A stretch of 64,000 nt of DNA from Pseudomonas petrae (lineage in GTDB: Bacteria; Pseudomonadota; Gammaproteobacteria; Pseudomonadales; Pseudomonadaceae). The stretch spans positions 346,883-410,882 of the forward strand of contig NZ_JAKJXE010000005.1 in NCBI RefSeq assembly GCF_021728295.1. The letters run 5' to 3'. The notes beneath the pieces are model-generated. The model ran no database searches. It had not been told where the DNA came from and was given only the letters and a program-made list of their open reading frames with translations. Shown here one piece after another: positions 39,861-48,245 of this stretch; within the stretch, counting starts at the first letter, position 1; every line of letters starts with the position of its first letter. The translations under genes and the position numbers were made by a program.

Positions 39861-41423
39861 ATGGTTTTCTCATCCAACGTGTTCCTGTTCCTGTTCTTGC
39901 CGATGTTTCTCGGCTTGTACTACCTGAGCGGGCAACGCTATCGCAACCTGCTGCTGCTGGTCGCCAGCTACGTGTTCTACGCGTGGTGGCGAGTGGACTT
40001 CCTGGCACTGTTCGCAGGTGTGACGCTGTGGAACTACTGGATCGGCCTGCGCGTAGGCGCCGCCGGGGTCAGAACCAAACCGGCACAGCGCTGGCTGCTG
40101 CTTGGCGTGGTGGTCGACCTGGGCATCCTTGGCTACTTCAAGTACGCCAACTTCGGCGTGGACAGCATCAACGCAATGATGACGTCGATCGGTCTTGAGC
40201 CGTTCATCCTCACCCACGTGTTGCTGCCGATCGGTATCTCGTTCTACATCTTCGAGTCCATCAGCTACATCATCGATGTGTACCGTGGCGACACGCCGGC
40301 AACGCGAAATCTCATCGACTTTGCAGCGTTCGTGGCGATCTTCCCGCACCTGATTGCAGGGCCGGTACTGCGTTTCCGCGACCTGGTTGATCAGTTCAAC
40401 AATCGCACGCATACCCTCGACAAGTTCTCCGAAGGCTGCACGCGGTTCATGCAGGGCTTCATCAAGAAAGTCTTTATTGCCGACACGCTGGCGGTGGTCG
40501 CCGACCATTGCTTCGCCCTGCAGAACCCGACCACAGGTGACGCATGGCTCGGCGCGCTGGCGTACACCGCTCAGCTGTACTTCGACTTCTCCGGTTACAG
40601 CGACATGGCGATCGGCCTGGGTCTGATGATGGGTTTCCGCTTCATGGAAAACTTCAAACAGCCCTACATCAGCCAATCGATCACCGAGTTCTGGCGTCGC
40701 TGGCACATCAGCCTGTCGACTTGGCTGCGTGACTACCTTTACATCACGCTGGGTGGCAACCGTGGCGGCAAGGTCGCGACCTACCGCAACCTGTTTCTGA
40801 CCATGCTGCTGGGTGGTCTGTGGCACGGCGCCAACATCACTTACATCGTCTGGGGTGCCTGGCACGGTGTGTGGCTGGCGATTGAAAAAGCCATCGGCCT
40901 GAACACTGCGCCGCGCACGTTCAACGTGGTTCGCTGGGCGTTCACCTTCCTGCTGGTGGTCATGGGCTGGGTCATCTTCCGCTCGGAAAACCTGCACGTT
41001 GCCGCCCGCATGTACGGCGCCATGTTCAGCTTCAGCGATTTCGGGCTGTCGGAACTCAACCGTGCAAGCCTCACAGGCCTGCAAGTGGCGACCCTGGTCG
41101 TGGCGTACATCACCCTCGCCTTCTTCGGCCTGCGTGATTTCTACCGCAACCGGGCACCGGCCAAGCCGACCGACAAAGCCGTGCAGGCCGACGGCCCTGC
41201 CGCTGCCGAGCCAGGCCTGATCAAGGCCGTGCCAGGCGACAAGCCGGGCAGCATCCATCAACCGGGTTACATCGTCGGCACCGAAGCGCAGGTTCAGCCT
41301 GCCTACTGGACCGCCGACTGGTCGCGCTATGTCATGCGCGCCCTGATCCTGCTGGCGTTTGTTGCATCCATCCTGAAACTCTCGGCGGCCAGTTTCTCGC
41401 CGTTCCTTTACTTCCAGTTCTGA
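39861..41423 (+). CDS. algI: Alginate O-acetylation protein AlgI (MBOAT)
   Basis: AlgI (520 aa) is an inner-membrane MBOAT-family protein that moves acetyl groups from the cytosol toward the periplasm for alginate acetylation. It has 10 or more hydrophobic helices, the block SYIIDVYRGDTPA, the barrel motif YSDMAIGLGLMMGFRF, ITEFWRRWHISLSTWLRDYLYI, and the invariant MBOAT His in LLGGLWHGANITY. AAAGG lies just before the ATG. It begins the algIJF acetylation module after a 212 bp gap holding a REPIN. Confidence 0.96.
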   Translation: MVFSSNVFLFLFLPMFLGLYYLSGQRYRNLLLLVASYVFYAWWRVDFLALFAGVTLWNYWIGLRVGAAGVRTKPAQRWLLLGVVVDLGILGYFKYANFGVDSINAMMTSIGLEPFILTHVLLPIGISFYIFESISYIIDVYRGDTPATRNLIDFAAFVAIFPHLIAGPVLRFRDLVDQFNNRTHTLDKFSEGCTRFMQGFIKKVFIADTLAVVADHCFALQNPTTGDAWLGALAYTAQLYFDFSGYSDMAIGLGLMMGFRFMENFKQPYISQSITEFWRRWHISLSTWLRDYLYITLGGNRGGKVATYRNLFLTMLLGGLWHGANITYIVWGAWHGVWLAIEKAIGLNTAPRTFNVVRWAFTFLLVVMGWVIFRSENLHVAARMYGAMFSFSDFGLSELNRASLTGLQVATLVVAYITLAFFGLRDFYRNRAPAKPTDKAVQADGPAAAEPGLIKAVPGDKPGSIHQPGYIVGTEAQVQPAYWTADWSRYVMRALILLAFVASILKLSAASFSPFLYFQF

Positions 41424-41433
41424 GGAGCCTGAC

Positions 41434-42609
41434 ATGACCCGTTCATTACGTTTCCTCTACATCTTCCTGTTTCTGGCGATTCTGCTGGTGCTGGGCCTGT
41501 GGTCGCTGCGCAGCTTCATCGGTTTCTCGACGTCGAAAGAAACCACCGTGCTCAATGGTCACTGGACCAAAGCGGTGGAAACCCACTACGACGAAGCATT
41601 TCCGATCAAGCGTCTGGGCACCAACCTCTGGGCGGCGCTGGACTACAAGGTGTTCAACGAAGGTCGTCCGGGCGTGATCCTGGGCAAAGACCAGTGGCTG
41701 TACACCGACGAAGAATTCGACGCCGTTGCCAACAGCGAGCAGAACGAAGCGGACAACCTGGCGATCATTCAGGGCGTGCGAGACACCCTGAAAAAGCAAG
41801 GCACGCAACTGGTGCTGGCGATTATTCCGGCCAAGACGCGTCTGTACCCGGAGCACGTCGGTGACAACAAACCGGCCACGCTGCACACCGATCTGTATCA
41901 GCAGTTCCACGCTCAAGTGAATCAGGCCGGCATCCTTGCCCCGGATCTGCTGACGCCGCTGCAAAGCGCCAAGGAGAAGGGCCAGGTATTCCTGCGCACC
42001 GACACTCACTGGACGCCAATGGGCGCGGAAATCGTCGCCCAGCAGTTGGGTGACGTGATCAGCAAGCAAGTACCGCTGAACGTTGAACCGCAGAACTTCG
42101 TCACCGAAGCCAAGACGACCGAACCCTATAAGGGCGATCTGACCAACTTCCTGCCGCTGGATCCGCTGTTCAGCAACCTGCTGCCCAAGCCGGACGACCT
42201 GCAACAGCGCAGCACCAACCCGGCTCAGGCTGACGCTGAAAGCGGTGATGCCCTGTTCGCTGACGACTCGGTTGCGGTGGGTCTGGTCGGCACCAGCTAC
42301 AGCGCCAACCCCAACTGGAACTTCGCCGGTGCGCTCAAACAGGCCCTGCACGCAGACGTCGTGAATTACGCCGAAGACGGCCATGGCCCGATCCTGCCAA
42401 TGCTCAAGTATCTGCAGACCGACGCCTTCAAAAGCAGCCCACCACAGGTGCTGATCTGGGAATTCCCTGAACGCTACCTGCCCGCTCACAACGACCTGAC
42501 CGAGTTCGACCCACAGTGGATCGCTGAACTCAAAAAGGCCCGTGACCCCCAACAGAATCTGGCGGACAACGCCAACAACTCCAAGTCGCCCAACCGGGCG
42601 CAAAACTGA
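41434..42609 (+). CDS. algJ: Alginate O-acetyltransferase AlgJ
   Basis: AlgJ (391 aa) is a periplasmic SGNH-type acetyltransferase held by an N-terminal membrane helix (LYIFLFLAILLVLGLWSL). It is related to AlgX. Catalytic D-x-H is RTDTHWTPMGAE and the Ser is in GTSYSANPNWNFAG. The C-terminus is polar. It lies 10 bp after algI with GAGGAG upstream. Confidence 0.96.
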   Translation: MTRSLRFLYIFLFLAILLVLGLWSLRSFIGFSTSKETTVLNGHWTKAVETHYDEAFPIKRLGTNLWAALDYKVFNEGRPGVILGKDQWLYTDEEFDAVANSEQNEADNLAIIQGVRDTLKKQGTQLVLAIIPAKTRLYPEHVGDNKPATLHTDLYQQFHAQVNQAGILAPDLLTPLQSAKEKGQVFLRTDTHWTPMGAEIVAQQLGDVISKQVPLNVEPQNFVTEAKTTEPYKGDLTNFLPLDPLFSNLLPKPDDLQQRSTNPAQADAESGDALFADDSVAVGLVGTSYSANPNWNFAGALKQALHADVVNYAEDGHGPILPMLKYLQTDAFKSSPPQVLIWEFPERYLPAHNDLTEFDPQWIAELKKARDPQQNLADNANNSKSPNRAQN

Positions 42610-42624
42610 GAGGACTCTTTGACT

Positions 42625-43296
42625 ATGACTTCGCAGAACCCAATGCCAGTGCGTTCGAGCAAAACCAACCTGCTGAAAACCTGCGTGCTGGCCGCGAGCC
42701 TGGGCTTCGTATCCCTTTCCGCATTCGCCGGCGACGCCGCCCTGTATGGCCCGACCGCACCAAAAGGCTCGACCTTCGTGCGTGTTTACAACGCCAGCAG
42801 CAGCGAAATCTCCGCCAGCGTCGGCAACACCAGCCTCAACGAAGTCGGCCCATTGGCCAGCAGTGATTTCGGCTTCATGCCACAGGGCGACTACACCGCC
42901 AAGATCGGCAGCCAGTCGCTGCCGGTGAAACTGGCCAGCGATCACTACTACACCATCGTCAACAACACATCCGGCTCCCCGCAACTGGTTGAAGAGCCGC
43001 CGTTCAAGAACAAGCAGAAGTCTCTGGTTCGCGTACAGAACCTGAGCGACAAGGCGCTGACCTTGAAAACCGCTGACGGCAAGACCGACGTGGTCAAGGC
43101 TGTGTCTGCCAAGGGCACCGGCGAGCGTGAGATCAACCCGGTCAAAGTCAGCTTCGCGCTGTTTGACGGCGACAAGAAAGTGGCTGACCTGAAGCCAGTT
43201 GCACTGGAGCGTGGTGAGGCCGCCGTGCTGTACGTCACCGGCAGCGGTAGCAGCCTGTCGCCAGTCTGGGTCAAGCGCCCGACGGGCACTCAGTAA
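42625..43296 (+). CDS. algF: Alginate O-acetylation protein AlgF
   Basis: AlgF (223 aa) is a periplasmic adaptor needed for alginate acetylation with AlgI and AlgJ. It has a signal peptide (LLKTCVLAASLGFVSLSAFA) and two beta-sandwich-like halves (DAALYGPTAPKGSTFVRVYN; KSLVRVQNLSDKALTLKTA). An in-frame TTG at 42619 could also start, but the ATG at 42625 with AGAGG upstream is preferred. Confidence 0.95.
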   Translation: MTSQNPMPVRSSKTNLLKTCVLAASLGFVSLSAFAGDAALYGPTAPKGSTFVRVYNASSSEISASVGNTSLNEVGPLASSDFGFMPQGDYTAKIGSQSLPVKLASDHYYTIVNNTSGSPQLVEEPPFKNKQKSLVRVQNLSDKALTLKTADGKTDVVKAVSAKGTGEREINPVKVSFALFDGDKKVADLKPVALERGEAAVLYVTGSGSSLSPVWVKRPTGTQ

Positions 43297-43324
43297 CAGA
43301 TTTGAATCTGGCCGAGAGGCCGCC

Positions 43325-43354
43325 GGCAGCGCGCGTGATCACCCGCGCGCTGCC
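43325..43354 (+). terminator. Strong hairpin between algF and algA
   Basis: GGCAGCGCGCG (43325-43335) pairs perfectly with CGCGCGCTGCC (43344-43354), loop TGATCACC. There is no T-run, so it may act as an attenuator or as an RNA-processing/stability element splitting algA from the upstream operon. The algF-algA gap is 196 bp. Confidence 0.6.
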
Positions 43355-43492
43355 ACGGATAAAGCGTTCGGCGTCAGGCACTGCGGAGCAAGCAGACAGC
43401 CATGAGGGCGCCGGGCGATGCAAGACAAAAACCAGAAAGACCGAAAAGACCTACAGCCCATTCGAACGATTTTTGCTTAACGGAGAAACAAA

Positions 43493-44947
43493 ATGATTCC
43501 AGTGATCTTGTCAGGTGGCAGCGGTTCCCGACTCTGGCCTCTTTCGCGTAAACAGTTTCCTAAACAGTTCCTGGCACTGACCGGCGACCACACCCTGTTC
43601 CAACAGACCGTCGAGCGCCTGCAATTCGACGGCATGCAGCACCCGGTTGTGGTGTGCAACAAGGATCACCGCTTCATCGTCACCGAGCAGCTCAATGCAT
43701 TGGGCCTGGAAACTCAGGCCGTGATCATGGAACCGTTTGGTCGCAACACCGCGCCAGCCGTTGCCATCACCGCGATGATGCTGGCCAACGAAGGTCGCGA
43801 CGAGTTGATGCTGGTGCTGCCAGCCGACCACGTGATCAACGATCAGAAAGCCCTGCAACGCGCGCTGGCCCTGGCCACCGTTGCTGCAGAGCGCGGCGAA
43901 ATGGTGCTGTTCGGTATCCCGGCGACCAAGCCCGAAACCGGCTACGGCTACATCAAGTCCACCGCCGATGCCCTGCTGCCGGAAGGCGTCAGCCGCGTGC
44001 AGCAGTTCGTTGAAAAGCCTGATGAACAACGCGCCCAGGAATTCGTCCAGGCCGGCGGTTACTACTGGAACAGCGGCATGTTCCTGTTCCGCGCCAGCCG
44101 TTACCTGGAAGAGCTGAAAAAGCACGATCCGGACATCTACGACAATTGCCTGCTGACCCTCGAGCGCAGCAAGCACGAAGGCGACAGCATCTCCCTGGAC
44201 GAGGCGAGCTTCGCCTGCTGCCCGGACAACTCCATCGACTACGCCGTCATGGAAAAAACCCAACGCGCGTGTGTAGTACCGCTTGATGCGGGCTGGAGCG
44301 ATGTCGGCTGCTGGTCGTCCCTGTGGGACGTGCACGCCAAAGATGAGAACGGCAACGTTGCCAAGGGCGATGTCGTTATTCAGGACAGCCGCAACTGCAT
44401 GATTCAGGGCAACGGCAAACTGGTCACCGTCATCGGCCTGGACAACATCGTCGTCGTCGAAACCAAAGACGCCATGATGATCGTCCACAAAGACAAGGTT
44501 CAGGGCGTCAAGCAACTGGTCAACACGCTGAACGAGCAAGGCCGCAGCGAAACCCAGAACCACCTCGAAGTCTATCGCCCATGGGGCTCGTACGACTCCG
44601 TGGACATGGGCGGCCGTTTCCAGGTCAAGCGCATTTCCGTCAAGCCTGGCGCCAGCCTGTCGCTGCAGATGCACCACCACCGCGCTGAACACTGGATCGT
44701 TGTATCGGGTACCGCTCAGGTCACCTGCGACGACAACGTGTTCCTGCTGACCGAAAACCAGTCGACCTACATCCCGATTGCCTCGGTTCACCGCCTGCGC
44801 AACCCGGGCAAGATCCCGTTGGAAATCATCGAAGTCCAATCGGGCAGCTACCTGGGCGAAGACGACATCGAACGTTTCGAAGACGTCTACGGCCGCTCCA
44901 CCCCCGGCATCGAAGCCGGCGTGAAGACGCAGACCATCGCGCGTTAA
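43493..44947 (+). CDS. algA: Mannose-6-phosphate isomerase / GDP-mannose pyrophosphorylase
   Basis: AlgA (484 aa) is the bifunctional enzyme for the first and third steps to GDP-mannose. The N-terminal pyrophosphorylase signature is ILSGGSGSRLWPLSRKQFPK, with FVEKPDEQRA as the sugar-phosphate site. The C-terminal cupin has the isomerase metal motif QMHHHRAEHWIV. AlgC (phosphomannomutase), which makes the intermediate, is encoded elsewhere. It is the last gene of the operon, followed by a strong terminator. Confidence 0.98.
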   Translation: MIPVILSGGSGSRLWPLSRKQFPKQFLALTGDHTLFQQTVERLQFDGMQHPVVVCNKDHRFIVTEQLNALGLETQAVIMEPFGRNTAPAVAITAMMLANEGRDELMLVLPADHVINDQKALQRALALATVAAERGEMVLFGIPATKPETGYGYIKSTADALLPEGVSRVQQFVEKPDEQRAQEFVQAGGYYWNSGMFLFRASRYLEELKKHDPDIYDNCLLTLERSKHEGDSISLDEASFACCPDNSIDYAVMEKTQRACVVPLDAGWSDVGCWSSLWDVHAKDENGNVAKGDVVIQDSRNCMIQGNGKLVTVIGLDNIVVVETKDAMMIVHKDKVQGVKQLVNTLNEQGRSETQNHLEVYRPWGSYDSVDMGGRFQVKRISVKPGASLSLQMHHHRAEHWIVVSGTAQVTCDDNVFLLTENQSTYIPIASVHRLRNPGKIPLEIIEVQSGSYLGEDDIERFEDVYGRSTPGIEAGVKTQTIAR

Positions 44948-44970
44948 TACCGCTTTACCGAGTAGTACTA

Positions 44971-45027
44971 GCCCCCGTCAACTCTCTGCGTATTCCCCAT
45001 CCGCAGAGGGTTTTCGGGGGCTTTTTT
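44971..45027 (+). terminator. Terminator of the alginate operon
   Basis: A two-part hairpin: outer stem GCCCCCG (44971-44977) with CGGGGGC (45015-45021), inner stem CTCTGCG (44984-44990) with CGCAGAG (45002-45008), then six T. It lies 23 bp after algA and is a strong Rho-independent terminator. Confidence 0.92.
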
Positions 45028-45186
45028 ATTTGAATGTGGGAACACGTCATGTGCGGTTTATCCGCGACAACGTCAAGACCAGGTAGATCGATTGGCTATA
45101 CGCGTTGACCAAGTTCACTGTTTCTTTTCTAACTGGATAACGCAGTCCGTTATTTGTGCACACCCGCGTTTTTTGCTCATCGCTAC

Positions 45187-45202
45187 CTGTCAGTAGTGAC
45201 AG
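45187..45202 (+). promoter_or_regulatory. lux-box-like palindrome upstream of the orphan gene
   Basis: CTGTCAGTAGTGACAG, with CT-N12-AG spacing and perfect CTGTCA/TGACAG arms. Flanks match the element at 11325-11340 (TCGCTAC before, TTGT after). A possible -10, TATAGC (45224-45229), puts the centre of the box near -40, the position used by LuxR-type activators that touch RNA polymerase. Regulatory role is inferred. Confidence 0.6.
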
Positions 45203-45279
45203 TTGTCACGCTGATAGCCTCGCTATAGCTTGGATAGCAGAGGCACACCGCCTCGCTGATATTCAGGAGCAACATCATC

Positions 45280-45660
45280 ATGAACTGGGACGCGAAATTA
45301 AAAGAAATCACCCAAGGCAAGAAATTACGAGAGCTTGACAAAGCAGAAGCCAAAAAACTGACCACCCCGTCTATCAAGGACGCTGCAAACTTCCAAATAC
45401 CGGTGGGTTCAAAGCTGACATTGATTCTTCCGGCATTTGAATCCGCTTACTACGACACCGTTATTTTAATCCTGGTGGGCGACACTGATTCGGGTCCTTA
45501 TGGGTCAGGCACAGTGGTCAATGGTCAAGAAACGCAGGTCGTTATCCAAGAAAACGACTTTAAAGCGGGTGACAGGGTCCGAGTGCTCAGCTATTTGCAC
45601 ATCGAAAACGGAGATGTTTTCGTCAAGGGCCTGGAGTCTGGCTACTACACGTTCACGTAA
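45280..45660 (+). CDS. Orphan protein of unknown function, AT-richer than neighbours
   Basis: I do not recognise this 126 aa protein. It has no signal peptide or clear membrane segment. The first 30 residues are charged and helical (MNWDAKLKEITQGKKLRELDK). The rest alternates hydrophobic and polar residues like a beta-sandwich (GSKLTLILPAF, YDTVILILVGDTDSG, ETQVVIQENDF, DRVRVLSYLHI) and ends in YYTFT. It has no Cys. Codon use is less GC-biased than its neighbours (several TTA, one ATA, one CGA), hinting at transfer. CAGGAG lies about 10 nt before the ATG. It stands alone behind a lux-box-like element. Confidence 0.75.
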   Translation: MNWDAKLKEITQGKKLRELDKAEAKKLTTPSIKDAANFQIPVGSKLTLILPAFESAYYDTVILILVGDTDSGPYGSGTVVNGQETQVVIQENDFKAGDRVRVLSYLHIENGDVFVKGLESGYYTFT

Positions 45661-45903
45661 GCTCAATGTCGAGAAGCCGCATGGGTAAGGTGTAGGCAGC
45701 GGCCAATCCGCCTCACTTTGATCTTCGGTCAAAACGAGTTTCACATCAGCTCGCGCCTCTTCCTCGCCTATCGTTATTCGCAAGGGGGGCGCGGGAGTTT
45801 TAGCTCAATTCCGATTAACAGGAGCCACTGGCGAAGTCAGGCATTTGGTCTATCCCTCCCCTTTCGGTACGATGCCCGCATCTGCAATCGCGAGATCGAC
45901 ACG

Positions 45904-46368
45904 ATGATTTTCGGCGCCGTACTTCTGTTCACCTGGCTGGTCCTGCTCCTGCGTTACCCCTCCAGAGCCCTGCCCGTTTCACTGGCGGCGGCGCTTGGGC
46001 TGGCAGTGGTGGCGGCGTTTGTGGTCTGGGAAGACAGCCGCGACGAGCAGCGCCTTGAGCGCCTGCAAATGCGCGTGAACTATGCGCCGCAGCAATGCCC
46101 GACGGGTCGCCCGTTGCTGGTGCTGATCGATAACGGCAACACTGTTTCGCTCACCGAACTGCGCTGGAAGATCGCGGCCTACGCGCCGGGCGATACCGTG
46201 AATCTGGCCGAAGACACTTACACCGCGCCGCGTTATCGCGGGCCGGGCGATTTGTTGCCCGGCAGTCAGTGGCAAGATTGCTTGCCGATGCCACCGCTGC
46301 GACCAGGTTATCGGCCGCAGACCCTGGAGTTCCGCGCCGAACGCCTGCAAGGCACGTTCTCCGGCTGA
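45904..46368 (+). CDS. Small membrane protein of unknown function
   Basis: A 154 aa protein with two N-terminal helices (MIFGAVLLFTWLVLLLRY and LPVSLAAALGLAVVAAFVVW), a short charged linker (EDSRDEQRLERLQMRV) and a soluble C-terminal domain with two Cys (PQQCPTGRPLLVLIDNGN; SQWQDCLPMPPL). A longer frame starts at 45718, but its extra 62 residues look non-coding, so the ATG at 45904 is chosen. It lies 33 bp before a short-chain dehydrogenase and is probably co-transcribed. It appears conserved in Pseudomonas; function not known. Confidence 0.75.
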   Translation: MIFGAVLLFTWLVLLLRYPSRALPVSLAAALGLAVVAAFVVWEDSRDEQRLERLQMRVNYAPQQCPTGRPLLVLIDNGNTVSLTELRWKIAAYAPGDTVNLAEDTYTAPRYRGPGDLLPGSQWQDCLPMPPLRPGYRPQTLEFRAERLQGTFSG

Positions 46369-46401
46369 GCGCCGCCCTTCTCTTTTTTCAAGGACTGAAC
46401 C

Positions 46402-47226
46402 ATGTCTGTGGTGTTGATCACCGGTTGTTCCAGCGGCATCGGCCGCGCCATGGCGGATGCGTTCAAAGCGGCAGGCCATGAAGTCTGGACAACCGCACGC
46501 AAGCCGGCCGACGTGCAGGCGCTGACCACTGCCGGTTTTCATGCCGTGGCCCTGGACGTCAATGACAGCGCTGCGATTGATCTGCTGGTCTGCGAGCTTG
46601 ATCAACACGGCAAAGGGCTCGACGTGCTGATCAACAACGCAGGCTACGGTGGCATTGGCCCGCTGCTGGATGGCGGTGTCGAGGCCATGCGCAGGCAGTT
46701 CGAGACCAATGTGTTTTCCGTGGTCGGCGTGACGCGCGCGCTGTTTCCATCGCTGCGCCGCAATAAGGGGTTGGTGGTGAATATCGGCAGCGTTTCGGGC
46801 GTGCTGGTTACGCCGTTCGCGGGCGCGTACTGCGCGTCCAAAGCCGCCGTCCATGCCATGACCGACGCATTGCGCATGGAACTGGCGCCCTTCGGGATAC
46901 GCGTGATGGAAGTCCAGCCGGGCGCCATCGACACCCATTTTGCGCAAAACGCCAGCCACGAGGCCGAGCAAGTGATTCACCCGGATTCGCCGTGGTGGCC
47001 GTGGCGTGAAAGCATCCGCGCCCGGGCCAATGCTTCGCAGGGCAATCCGACACCCGCCGCCGACTTCGCCCGCGACGTGCTCACCGCCGTGCAACGCAGC
47101 AATCCACCGCGTCTGCTGCGATCCGGCAACGGCAGCCGCGCGCTGCCACTCATGGAACGGCTGCTGCCCAAGGCATTGCTCGAATGGATTCTGAGTAAGC
47201 GCTTCAAGCTGGATAAGAAGGGCTGA
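46402..47226 (+). CDS. Short-chain dehydrogenase/reductase
   Basis: A 274 aa classical SDR oxidoreductase. The cofactor motif is TGCSSGIG (residues 7-14), the structural motif NNAGYG, the catalytic Ser in IGSVSG and the catalytic Y-x-x-x-K in AYCASKAAVHAM. The residues after the second strand (TTARKP) suggest NADP(H) preference. The substrate is unknown. AAGGA precedes the ATG. The gene ends just before the REPIN array. Confidence 0.92.
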   Translation: MSVVLITGCSSGIGRAMADAFKAAGHEVWTTARKPADVQALTTAGFHAVALDVNDSAAIDLLVCELDQHGKGLDVLINNAGYGGIGPLLDGGVEAMRRQFETNVFSVVGVTRALFPSLRRNKGLVVNIGSVSGVLVTPFAGAYCASKAAVHAMTDALRMELAPFGIRVMEVQPGAIDTHFAQNASHEAEQVIHPDSPWWPWRESIRARANASQGNPTPAADFARDVLTAVQRSNPPRLLRSGNGSRALPLMERLLPKALLEWILSKRFKLDKKG

Positions 47227-47291
47227 ATACCACCGCGGGCCTCCTGCATCCTCCGGCAGGACGCGAGTCTGCTGTGTGACGCAGCTTAAAG

Positions 47292-47384
47292 TGTAGGAGC
47301 GCGCTTGCCCGCGAAGGCGTCAGCATGGACGACGGAGATGCGTCGGACGCACCGGCCTCTCGCGGGCAAGCGTGCTCCTACAGG
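47292..47384. repeat. REPIN array unit 1
   Basis: Inverted REP doublet with a full left arm; the right arm has one change (AAGCGTGCTCCTACAGG). Confidence 0.85.
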
Positions 47385-47506
47385 TTTTGTGTTGAGCCGA
47401 CGTATCGCGTTCACCCAGTCACCCTCGCCGCGCACAGATCGCGGGACAGACCACGTTCCTGCATCCTCCGGCAAGACACAAATCTGGCGCATGGTGCAGC
47501 TCAAAG

Positions 47507-47599
47507 TGTAGGAGCGCGCTTGCCGGGAGGCGTCAGCATGGACGACAGTGATGCGTCGGACGCACAGGCCTCTTCGCGGGCAAGCGCGCTCCTACAGGT
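47507..47599. repeat. REPIN array unit 2
   Basis: Inverted REP doublet whose left arm reads CTTGCCGGGAGG in place of CTTGCCCGCGAAGG, which shortens the stem. The right arm is canonical. Confidence 0.85.
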
Positions 47600-47721
47600 T
47601 TTGTGTTGAGCCGACGTATCGCGTTAACCCAGTCACCGTCGCTGCGCAACAGATCGCGGGACAAACCACGCTCCTGCATCCTCCGGCAGGACACAAATCT
47701 GGCGCATGGTGCAGCTTAAAG

Positions 47722-47814
47722 TGTAGGAGCGCGCTTGCCCGCGAAGGCGTCAGCATGGACGACGGAGATCCGTCGGACGCACCGGCCTCTCGCGGGCAAG
47801 CGTGCTCCTACAGG
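47722..47814. repeat. REPIN array unit 3
   Basis: Nearly identical to unit 1, with a single G-to-C change (GAGATCCGTCGG). Confidence 0.85.
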
Positions 47815-47936
47815 TTTTGTGTTGAGCCGACGTATCGCGTTCACCCAGTCACCCTCGCAGCGCACAGATCGCGGGACAGACCACGTTCCTGCATCCTCCG
47901 GCAAGACACAAATCTGGCGCATGGTGCAGCTCAAAG

Positions 47937-48029
47937 TGTAGGAGCGCGCTTGCCGGGAAGGCGTCAGCATGGACGACAGAGATGCGTCGGACGCACAGGT
48001 CTCTTCGCGGGCAAGCGCGCTCCTACAGG
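47937..48029. repeat. REPIN array unit 4
   Basis: Nearly identical to unit 2, sharing its altered left arm (CTTGCCGGGAAGG). Confidence 0.85.
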
Positions 48030-48152
48030 TTTTGTGTTGAGCCGACGTATCGCGTTAACCCAGTCACCGTCGCTGCGCAACAGATCGCGGGACGAACCAC
48101 GCTCCTGCATCCTCCGGCAGGACACAAATCTGGCGCATGGTGCAGCTCAAAG

Positions 48153-48245
48153 TGTAGGAGCGCGCTTGCCGGGAAGGCGTCAGCATGGACGACAGAGATG
48201 CGTCGGACGCACAGGTCTCTTCGCGGGCAAGCGCGCTCCTACAGG
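48153..48245. repeat. REPIN array unit 5 (terminal)
   Basis: Same form as unit 4. Its right arm runs 7 bp into the 3' end of the HlyD-family gene and supplies that gene's stop codon. Confidence 0.85.

Larger units (their letters stand above)
44948..45279. other. Intergenic region after the alginate operon
   Basis: This 332 bp stretch holds the alg operon terminator, the lux-box-like element and the promoter region of the orphan gene at 45280. No ORF in it looks real. Confidence 0.6.
47227..48238. repeat. Tandem REPIN array, 215-216 bp period
   Basis: A roughly 1 kb gene-free array. REPIN left arms begin at 47291, 47506, 47721, 47936 and 48152, a period of 215-216 bp. Each unit is a REPIN of about 93 bp plus a spacer of about 122 bp (TTTTGTGTTGAGCCGACG... 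to ...GGTGCAGCTCAAA). Units 1 and 3 are almost identical, as are 2 and 4, so a 430 bp dimer was duplicated. A decayed spacer precedes unit 1 (47240-47290). ORFs read across it are artefacts. Confidence 0.9.

Noticed and set aside
43508..43524. lux-box-like CTTGTCAGGTGGCAG in algA
   Set aside because: It is inside the coding sequence for the conserved SGGSGSR motif and lacks the CT-N12-AG spacing.
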